Shown: positions 43,201 to 64,000 of the stretch, piece by piece | Position numbering within the stretch: position 1 is the first letter of the stretch | Layout: each line of letters opens with the position of its first letter | NCBI GenBank assembly: GCA_946894095.1 | Contig: OX335654.1 | Coordinates: 19,911,687 to 19,975,686 of the forward strand | Direction: 5' to 3' | Source of the DNA: Incurvaria masculella | Lineage: Eukaryota; Arthropoda; Insecta; Lepidoptera; Incurvariidae | Length of the DNA stretch: 64,000 nucleotides | The notes under the pieces: generated by a model | What the model was told of the DNA's origin: nothing | What the model saw: only the letters and a program-made list of their open reading frames with translations | Database searches by the model: none | Translations under genes and position numbers: made by a program

Positions 43201-44554
43201 TGCTCTGCTTCATTATGTTACACCTCTCACGGCTAACATGATCCTTGTGGACGGATGAACAGGTTCGTGGCGGTGAACGCGGCAATCGTGTATGTGTACG
43301 TGAGCAGCTTCCAGCAGGTGGATGAAGAGGAGTACGGCGGCATGTGGGAGATCACAAAGGAGGGCTTTATGACTTCATTCGCCGGATTCCTCGTAAGTGA
43401 TTCGCTCCCGAATTAACTAATTAGGCCAGAGAGGTCATCCCATCCCTAAATAAGCGCCTCACGCGCAAGTTTTTGCATCTGAAGAGAAATGATTTACTTG
43501 ACGTTGACTTAACAAACACCTCCATAACTTGGGGGGAACGGACAGCCCTCTATGTCGTGGCTGCATGGAGACAATGGAAACCGCCCATGTACGTTTGGAC
43601 TGCAAGTGTGGCCAACCTAGGTGCAGATCCTGAGAGCACCGGGATCCCTTACAGTGGTCTGTGGGTGGATGGACTTCCTGGACTTTTGGGACGAGCTGGG
43701 ATTGCTTACGTAGTCACTTTTATTTCGCACAATGGCCTCTCTGTGACGTAGGGTTAGCGTGGAAAACATTTGCCCGACTAACTAAATAACTAAGGAGTTC
43801 AAATGTGTCTCTGTAATAACAATAAATGCTGGGTTTTTTTGGTGTATTACCACTAAGGGTCCCAACACTAAATTATTTTGAGTTCATATATTTTTTTATC
43901 TATAATGGTGGAATTGGAGTTAAGCATTACATATTTGATTTTAGCAACACCTAAAACCAAATATGTAATGCTTAATAGTCAGAATATTATATAGGAATCT
44001 TATTCATCCTTCATTTTTGTAAGTTGCTGTTACACGATTATACTCTTAATTTATCTGTAGGTGATAGCATTTAAAGGGATAATGTTGTATACATTTTTTT
44101 AGCTATGAGAATAAAAATGTATTGTTATTTTGACTCCCGCCGTAATTTCTTGTCTTGTAATTTGGGTGGAATGCTGGCAAAATTTGAAGGATTACAACAC
44201 TCGGAAATTTAGAAGGCGTGATTGCCGCCTCTTTATTTTTTGCTGCCCTAGAACCTAAACGACCTATAGGAAAGTTAACTTGTACGCCCAGCTGCTGCTG
44301 CCGCCCCCTAGGCTGCAGCCTATACGGCCTATTGAGAAGTCCAAGAATGCGCAAAAAGAACAATATCTTTCGAGGTGCAGCTTGAATGTTCCAGAGACCT
44401 TAGTAGAATCAACGTGTCATGCAGACAGACAGGTGACGCCATCTGTTGACCAAGTTTGGTCTGCAGGTAAATATGTATTGAGGCTAATGCGACGTTATTT
44501 CTGTTTCAGGTAACCTGGATCATCGTGTTCACAGGACTTCACGGAGTTTTATGA
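40214..44554 (+). CDS. RAB5IF: RAB5IF/OPTI-like membrane protein, complete (123 aa)
   Basis: Exons 40214-40306, 40520-40623, 43263-43392 and 44510-44554 join in frame to 372 nt. Family hallmarks are VWSKAL, EFLDVIYWARQ, GLCWGIIPLKG, the nearly invariant DEEEYGGMWEITKEGFMTSF and a hydrophobic end (VTWIIVFTGLHGVL). Human RAB5IF (C20orf24, also called RCAF1 or OPTI) has about the same length and the same blocks. Known roles in the family are partnership with TMCO1 in an ER membrane-protein biogenesis complex and respirasome assembly. Three hydrophobic segments are visible (about residues 41-66, 67-80 and 106-123). The first donor is a weak GTGCAG. Intron 2 (2.6 kb) carries a TTAA MITE and retroelement debris. 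AATAAA follows at 44887. The gene converges on a minus-strand gene. Confidence 0.92.
41790..42051 (-). mobile_element. Second copy of the 12487 MITE, partial
   Basis: It shares GACTCCGCGTTTTCATACAA, GACAGCTTGAAGAAGT and the end CCAATTTAGGTGACAACTGG with 12487-12798. The opposite terminus is not clear. It lies in RAB5IF intron 2. Confidence 0.5.
42055..42150 (-). pseudogene. Non-LTR ORF2 tail fragment
   Basis: The minus strand reads MESLPAKVFPPKYNLSS, the W-N-SLP-V-P-YNL motif of the family at 6294. It is cut on one side by the MITE at 41790 and on the other by the TTAA MITE at 42156, and its missing part may continue at 42840. Confidence 0.5.
42156..42703 (+). mobile_element. TTAA-type MITE in RAB5IF intron 2
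   Basis: TTAA at 42156 and 42700, TIRs GTTGGCCCATCCCGC and GGGTTGGGCTGCC, with a body nearly collinear with the 35150 copy. It sits between two retroelement fragments of one family (42055-42150 and 42840-43180), consistent with insertion into an older retroelement. Confidence 0.85.
42840..43180 (-). pseudogene. Non-LTR retrotransposon remnant
   Basis: It matches 6530-6830 and 32340-32450 at DNA level (CAGTGAACGGGTGCATTCCC, GAGCATTCTTAATGGTAGAC, CTATACTCCACACAAGAC-T). Frames are broken. It is probably the upstream part of the element whose tail is at 42055-42150. Confidence 0.5.
43920..43975 (+). other. 25-bp hairpin with 6-nt loop in RAB5IF intron 3
   Basis: The left arm, 43920-43944 (TTAAGCATTACATATTTG...), and right arm, 43951-43975 (...CAAATATGTAATGCTTAA), are inverted copies with one mismatch in 25. 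The loop is CAACAC. It could be a small palindromic element or a structured intronic RNA; nothing else in the window matches it. Confidence 0.6.
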
Positions 44555-44858
44555 AAATATAATTAGTAAGAGTTTCTTGGTGATGAACAATGTGGAATCA
44601 AGAATTACTGTGGCGTTACCCCATTCCATTCCCAATTGTTCGAGAACCCAGCACAACCGGATGCCTATTTAAAAGCAATCAATCAAGTCATCAATTTCAG
44701 AAGTTTACCCACTCTGACTTAGTTTAGGCGATAGCCCTGGATATATGATTATCATACATTTTTTGCCTACTTTTTAGTGTATTTTTTAAATACGTAGGAA
44801 AATTCATCGGGTTCTTGTAGAGTGAAAACTTTTCCATTAATTTAAAGCACTCAACATA

Positions 44859-44892
44859 TTTATTTAATGTCAGTATGAAGAGTTTAAATAAA
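44859..44892. promoter_or_regulatory. Convergent poly(A) signals
   Basis: TTTATT at 44859-44864 is AATAAA on the minus strand, 85 bp beyond the stop of the small minus-strand gene. AATAAA at 44887-44892 on plus is about 330 bp beyond the RAB5IF stop. The two 3' ends therefore overlap tail to tail. Confidence 0.55.
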
Positions 44893-44948
44893 ACAAAAAA
44901 AAGGACATTGCCAGTTTTACTATGGGTCAGAATATAACTGCATAACGT

Positions 44949-45848
44949 TCACTGCATAACGAGATCTAGGTTCTCGTACGAGTTTTCGATTGTCGACATG
45001 TCGTAGCCTAAAAACGACGCATGGTACCAATTAAAGGCTTCCGGAAAAACCAACTCCGCAAAGGGGAACTTTGTTTGAGCATCATCTGCCGCTTTACTAA
45101 GGTACTCCAGAATCCCGGCTTCGCTCGGGTTAATGTCATTTTGGATTATGACGGGCTGAATTATTTCCTGGATAAAAAGTAAACCGAAGGGCTGGTCAAG
45201 ATAGGATTAAAATATCGTACCTATAATAGCAAAAATACAGAACATCTGACAACACTGAGAAGATGTTGGGAATTTTTTAAACTTAATCTTGTCCGACTAG
45301 TGAGCAGCATTAAATAATATTCAAAAATCTTGATTTTTTATTTAAATTTTCAATCATAAGTAGTCCTATTGATCTTGGTCTGGGTTTTAAGCTATTTTCA
45401 GTTTGGCAATGTCCTTTTTAGCTCTTTTCAAAACAGATTGTGTTTTTGTTAAGGCTCGATGATAAAACATAATAATTTTGAAAACAATATCAATTAATTT
45501 TGTCTCGTAAAGTCTATACATTTACAGAGCGGTTGTGTTTTGCTTCACTTGTTTGTGAATGTGAAAGTTTTTGTACATTTAAAGGCACGGCTGTAAACAT
45601 TAGAATTTTATAAATTTTTTTGGTAGGAAAGTAAATGTTTTTAAAAACCTTTTAATTACAATTTCATTTTCCGACCTTTTTATATTTCCCTCCTTTAATA
45701 ATTTTACTTTAACCAATGCCAGTAGGTAGGAAATATAGTAAACAATCTTCACAGCCCAACTTACGTTAAATGTAAATTTTAATATTACAGAAATTCCCAA
45801 ATTGTGTAAGAATTTACAACCTTCATCTTCACGTATTAGTGAGTTCAT
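44949..45848 (-). CDS. Unidentified two-exon small protein (100 aa)
   Basis: Minus-strand exon 45765-45848 (ATG start, MNSLIREDEGCKFLHNLG) ends TTTAAC before a good donor, GTAAGT. Exon 44949-45167 follows an acceptor with a T-rich tract (ACTTTTTATCCAG) and continues in phase 0: EIIQPVIIQNDINPSEAG, then FAELVFPEAFNWYHASFLGY, and a stop. The splice phases agree, and AATAAA lies 85 bp downstream. The protein is soluble, acidic and likely helical at the start. I do not recognise the family. The first exon stays open to 45860 where an AG precedes it, so it may instead be an internal exon. It lies only about 130 bp past the OSGEP stop on the same strand, so it could share that transcript. An undetected upstream exon or a decayed gene is possible. 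Confidence 0.5.
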
Positions 45849-45979
45849 GTATGCAGTCAACTATTTTTCTGTATTTATACGGGAAATAGAGACAAATTCT
45901 CGTTTCATAGACATCGATACTGAAGTAAAAGAGACCAGGGTAACAGATGAAAGTACGTTTCTACGTCTACACCACATGA

Positions 45980-51868
<5,889 letters not shown>

Positions 51869-52290
51869 CGTGTAATTCTTCGAGAGAGACTAGAAACCGA
51901 AAGTAAACAACCTAAAAATAACGCTTTTCTACACACTACTGAACCAAAGAATATAAATACTAACACACTACAGCACAGAACATAAAGCATCTTATCACAG
52001 CCGCAGAATATTGTGGCCAAAGATACAAAGAGTTCGGAGAAATAGCCATGGAAACTCTGTGACTTCTGTGGTATTTCTCTGTATTATATTCTGTTTTCTC
52101 TTAATAGTCTGTGTCTGTAGTTGAGCCAAATTACGCGCGGGTATTTATTGTTTTTATTTAGGCAAAGATGCGGACAAGCTAACGTGTACTAGAGCACATA
52201 GCCCGATAAAAAAAAATGACTTAGCAAATTAATGTACACAAGATCATTATAGTGTAAAGTTGTTGTCGGTCAAGTTTCCTGAGGTGCAAT
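51869..52290. promoter_or_regulatory. OSGEP-PRP16 bidirectional promoter, left copy
   Basis: 422 bp separate the two divergent start codons and must contain both 5' UTRs and core promoters. I see no TATA box. This copy drives the intact OSGEP gene; its PRP16 side reads into the left exon 1 copy. Confidence 0.6.
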
Positions 52291-52604
52291 ATGTTGGAGG
52301 ACGACGAAGGGCTTCACCGCTTGGCGGGTTCCTCTAACACACCGGGTGGGCTCGTGATAGTGAAGGACAAGCCGAAAGAATTCCCTTTCGCGCGTCCCTC
52401 GCTGCTAGGACTGGACAAGCTAGCGGCCAGCAAGCGGGGCGAGAGTCGCCTAATGTCGTTCGCGGCGGAGGCGGAGGCGGAGGCGGACGACTCGAGCGGG
52501 AAGAAGACCGAGAGGAAATACCGGAAGCCGAATGAGGAGACTCCAACGTACACCGGCGGTATTTCGGATCTGGCGCGCGAACGGATGTTGGAGCGGCTCA
52601 ATAA
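52291..52604 (+). CDS. DHX38: PRP16 exon 1, left (distal) duplicate
   Basis: It begins MLEDDEGLHRLAGSSNTPGG and ends ...ERLNK before donor AA|GTCAGT. It is identical by eye to 56736-57049. It has its own promoter and could splice directly to exon 2 at 59066, because the right exon 1 copy has no acceptor. Either copy therefore gives the same protein. Confidence 0.85.
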
Positions 52605-53953
52605 GTCAGTTTATTGTTTGTTCATCATCCATAGGCTGTACAATCCTCTCTGTTTTGACATATTTTATCATTAGCCAATAAAAAAAATACAGTGAAGAAG
52701 AACTGGCAAGAAACACGCTCACCGCCCGCAACCGAAGCTGCTAATGTTTCAATTCACGCTCGAGACAACAGATAATTTTTTTATTTTTTTTATTTATTCG
52801 TCATAATCAGACACAGGGTCCATTTTCACTTATGCTGCAAAATTACAGGTTATATTAATTTTATTATACATAAATGGTATTCCCTCTTCTACGTGAATGA
52901 GTACCTAACTTGATATGTTCCCATTCACGGAAAATCGGGTTGAAATTGAAAACATCGATTAATGTTTAGGGGAAATGCAGCAGAAGCAAATAGAATATGT
53001 ATCTTGCAAAAAAATACCTTGCGCGCAAAGTTTTACTGAGGGAGACAGCATCCTTGGATTGCTGAGTGGTAGAAATAGACGGTATAAGCTAGTTCATTAA
53101 AGAAACTATATAGAAATGGCGGATTGTACTTGTCCAACGGACGGTACGGTCAGCATAATATTGTTACAAAGTATACATTTATGTTTTATGATTTTTGTAA
53201 TAATTCACGATAAATTAAACATAAATACATATCACATTCCTTGGAATAAGCGACGTACCTGTTTAATACGAAAAAGTATATTTACTTATAATGTATTCGT
53301 TCAAGAGGTAGGAAAAGGTTAATAAAACTGGGTCATTTATGCGGTGCGTTGGTCTCATCATGTCAGTGAGTGTGATGTTAGCCATCCATTAGTAATTCCG
53401 AACCAACTCTTTTGTGCTGTACATCAAAATAATACTCTTCGGCCCACTGAATTTCTTCACGTGCATGTCGTAAGAGCCGACTAAGTGTTTCTGCATTCGT
53501 GGTTTGGATAACTAGGTGGTAGGGATAATCCTGGCCGAGTTGGTATCATCGCATTGAATGAATGAAGGTCGAAGCGGCAATGACTATTGTCTGTGTTTTA
53601 CATCCAGTTCAATGTAGCTGTGCAATCAAATGAAAGTCCTGGCGTAGTACCTAGTTCCCAGGAGGTGTGTTGGGCTAATATTATAACGATAGGTGTGGTA
53701 TTAGCCATCCATGTCCTGTCACATAAAAAAAATCAGAAACAGAAAGGAAGTGGTGCATGTGCCAGCCGGGTATGGAACCCATGACTTCGCACATAAGGCA
53801 AGTCCCCACGCGCCTAAGCTACGAGCAACTCAATGAGTACCATTGAATGGACCGCAATTGTTTGTGTAATAAAATAAATTGTCATGCAACCGTATAAGTT
53901 TTTACATAAAAACAGTGGCAGTTGGTCACTTTACAAGTACTCGTAAAGGATAC

Positions 53954-54175
53954 GTCCAATACAGTGGTTGACGCCCAGTATGGGCTTGTTCCACAGCAGT
54001 GCGAGCGTGCGCGCGACCACGGCGCAGCTGACGAGCGGCGCGCCCATGCCAGGCCCCTTCGTGTAGCACACCACGTCGATGTCCTGCACTCGCAGCCCGC
54101 ACAGCTCTAGCGCCTCTTTCAGCACCTCTAGAATCTTCTCCTGGTGGTGTTCCGCTGTCTCTCGTGGCAGAAAGC
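53954..54175 (-). CDS. OSGEP: OSGEP exon 2, extra copy
   Basis: A 222-bp duplicate of OSGEP exon 2 with intact acceptor and donor. It carries [12 protein letters not shown] and the first His of the metal site. Its length is a multiple of three and both ends are phase 1. A transcript from the right promoter could therefore include both exon 2 copies without a frame shift, or skip one. Confidence 0.85.
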
Positions 54176-54513
54176 CTATATGTGTAAAAAAATTGCTAAA
54201 TTGTCAGCCAGTTCACAAGAAAATGAACTCCCTTCCGAGGTATTTCCCCAAAAGTACAAGCACGAGTTTATAAAAACAAGCTCACAAATACACTATCTTT
54301 AATAAAAGAGCACATCTCACTCCTTCGGTGTCTAACTAGACCCATCAGACATGTTAAATGTAAGTGAAAGCCACCGACTCACTAATTTATCAGAATCAGA
54401 ATGAGTTCTCTGAAATCACTAAACCTAGATACGTGAAATTTTCAGAGTGGGGTTTTACGATGAAAATGTGCACTAAGAATGAATACTCCAATTTATTTAT
54501 TTGTTTAATTATA

Positions 54514-54566
<53 letters not shown>

Positions 54567-56198
54567 TTTAAAAAAATTAAATAAAATATAAATAATTAAA
54601 TTAAATTAATATATATATTTAAATATTAATTTTAAATATATATATAAATATTTTAATAATTCTAATGTTAGGGGGTAAACGAGACAACCCCTATCCTCCT
54701 CCACTTAGCCTGGCTTACGGTCTGGTGACTGGTGTATCTGGCTCAAAATGGTGTCCCGTGAAAGGTATAAAGTTAGCGCTGTGTCACACAATGCCGTACA
54801 CAGTGCTCACGCTTTGGAGGTAGAGCACTGTGCATGCAACAGTCAATGTCATTTTTTGACGCTTCTAAAGAGTATTCTATCGTCTTTTTTCACAAACCTT
54901 TGAATGTACCTTAGTTGAAAATTCAAGTTCAACTTAAAGCAATTGATTAGATTCAAATTTGAGGTGAACTAACTACAAATTAACATCATTTGATCCATGT
55001 TTGTTGTTTTCTTTCCGTAAGCGCGTACACAAAGGGTCCAAATCGTTTGTAATGCTTGCTGCTTTGAGTGTGCAATCTGATTCAGGACGCTTGCATACGC
55101 TTTTAGCAGTGTATTTATTCGTTTACAGTTCATATCGGATCGCGCAGTTAGTAGATCTGTCAGAACTGTCAGATACCATACAAAATAAAACAGAATAGAT
55201 TTAAAAACTTTATTTACTTAATCTATGTGATAGAATCACTAAATTTTCTCCATGTTATTCCGAAAATAAATTGTTCTTAATTATGCTAATCAAAAAAAGT
55301 TGTGTGAGAGAAAATATCACATAAACATAACCTATAATATTTAATTTCCTACTTTGTGCTGGTCAATGTCATTTAATTTTGTTTGAAGACGAATAAAAGC
55401 TCTTCTTTTCCTCTTAACCTTATTCTCACTGCATCATAGGGCACATCTTTGATCTAAAAACTCGTAAATCAAACTTGACAGGAATGACAGTTTTGACGTT
55501 TCTAAGGTGCGACATCTACAATAAACTTTGAGTTTTCCTCCCAATTCACATTAGCATTAGCTATTGAGGAGCGGACATGTCATTCAACACAGGTTCGGGT
55601 CTACTGCTTCCGACAGTTTCAAGACTCTTTATATTTTCAAAATCTGATGGCAATGATTCAACGTAAATGTAGCTATTTAACTTCGGAGGAGTCACAGTAT
55701 ACTTATCATCCTGATTATACGTGCAATTACTGGGAGATAATCCTTTAAAATTCCACATGAACAAAGTATGTAGCATGCAACCACAAGTACCTAAGATTTT
55801 TCATATTTTTGTTATCTCAGCTTTTTACCAACTAATATTTAAATGATGACTGGAGATAGGTTTCAGTGTAGTCGAGGACTGATCGTAGGCGAGATAAAAA
55901 GCACCATATTGCAAAGATGATTGTAATCTTGGCAATTGTGGTTATGCTTTTATCAACTTGGTAGTTTCTTCAGTTTGCAATTTTTATATCTTGTTTCGCT
56001 CCGTTTCATCTGACGTACTAATATGATTTGATTTGCTTCCTCTTTATTTTAAATAAAATCTTTATTCAGGTTAAAAATATTTATAACTATGTTCCCATTT
56101 AGGGCAGCCTTAGTAGCTGGTAATTAATTAGTTGGTTTCACAGGAGACCCCTGGTGCAAGCTTCAGATGAGTTAGTAATTTAGCAAGACAACGATTAC

Positions 56199-56313
56199 CT
56201 TCTCCCGGCGGCGTGATATAAGTACGTCGGCAGTTTGCGAGGATTTCTCCGTTCCGCACGACGCCTACGCCTAATTTGTTAGCGCTGCCTTCTATACCGA
56301 GTGCTACAACCAT
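56199..56313 (-). CDS. OSGEP: OSGEP exon 1, extra copy
   Basis: A 115-bp duplicate starting [15 protein letters not shown], with donor GAAG|GTAATC. It is the distal first exon, upstream of the complete gene, and is driven by the right promoter copy. Confidence 0.85.
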
Positions 56314-56735
56314 CGTGTAATTCTTCGAGAGAGACTAGAAACCGAAAGTAAACAACCTAAAAATAACGCTTTTCTACACACTACTGAACCAAAGAATATA
56401 AATACTAACACACTACAGCACAGAACATAAAACATCTTATCACAGCCGCAGAATATTGTGGCCAAAGATACAAAGAGTTCGGAGAAATAGCCATGGAAAC
56501 TCTGTGACTTCTGTGGTATTTCTCTGTATTATATTCTGTTTTCTCTTAATAGTCTGTGTCTGTAGTTGAGCCAAATTACGCGCGGGTATTTATTGTTTTT
56601 ATTTAGGCAAAGATGCGGACAAGCTAACGTGTACTAGAGCACATAGCCCGATAAAAAAAAATGACTTAGCAAATTAATGTACACAAGATCATTATAGTGT
56701 AAAGTTGTTGTCGGTCAAGTTTCCTGAGGTGCAAT
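56314..56735. promoter_or_regulatory. OSGEP-PRP16 bidirectional promoter, right copy
   Basis: A duplicate of 51869-52290 with one substitution seen (56442). It is the proximal promoter for the PRP16 gene body. Confidence 0.6.

Positions 56736-64000
<7,265 letters not shown>

Noticed and set aside
43473..43751. 92-codon plus-strand frame in RAB5IF intron 3
   Set aside because: It reads smoothly (WGERTALYVVAAWRQWKPP) but has no recognised motif, splice partner or second copy. Retained only as a possible transposon scrap.

Overview
This window looks like a nuclear genomic segment from a lepidopteran (moth or butterfly). Every recognisable gene is an intron-containing animal gene. The intergenic and intronic DNA is packed with repeats of lepidopteran type: tRNA-derived SINEs, TTAA-flanked MITEs, a Helitron remnant with a CTAG terminus, an RTE-type tail carrying a (CCGT)n run, and Jockey/CR1/R1-like retrotransposon pieces. 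I see no bacterial-style operons, CRISPR array, rRNA or intact tRNA gene.

Layout. 1-10.7 kb is transposon rubble: Helitron helicase remnant, GC-rich inverted-repeat element, RTE tail, SINE, retrotransposon 3' remnants and one unidentified 99-aa ORF. 10.7-11.6 kb (-) is a single-exon gene for a SAXO/MAP6-like microtubule-associated protein with six Mn-type motifs. 12.1-14.4 kb holds a fold-back MITE and other repeats. 14.6-31.0 kb (+) is a complete 14-exon TONSL (Tonsoku-like) gene, with TPR, acidic, ankyrin, ubiquitin-like and LRR regions; intron 7 carries a 13-copy tandem array and a dead non-LTR element. 31-40 kb is intergenic MITE/SINE/retroelement DNA with a mariner remnant. 40.2-44.6 kb (+) is a complete four-exon RAB5IF/OPTI-like membrane protein gene. 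44.9-45.9 kb (-) is an apparently unannotated two-exon small gene that converges on RAB5IF. 46.0-51.9 kb (-) is a complete six-exon OSGEP/Kae1 (tRNA t6A) gene, head-to-head with PRP16/DHX38 (+), whose N-terminal exons run to the right edge; the helicase core lies outside.

The most striking content is not a new pathway but repeated local duplication of gene boundaries. (1) A near-identical 4.4-kb tandem duplication copies OSGEP exons 1-2, the bidirectional promoter and PRP16 exon 1, with a 14-bp filler between units. (2) A 103-bp unit covering the 3' end of TONSL exon 7 plus its splice donor is repeated exactly 13 times. (3) A ~98-bp unit covering PRP16 exon 4 and its donor is present about four times. 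(4) A 124-bp duplication of the PRP16 exon 5 acceptor creates a possible poison exon. (5) A 101-bp unit is repeated four times in PRP16 intron 1. Several of these would change splicing or frame if used, so they are testable with RNA and long-read data.

TONSL (replication-fork histone reader), OSGEP (tRNA modification), PRP16 (second-step splicing helicase) and RAB5IF/OPTI (ER/mitochondrial membrane assembly) are unrelated housekeeping genes. The only functional coupling suggested by layout is the shared OSGEP-PRP16 promoter.
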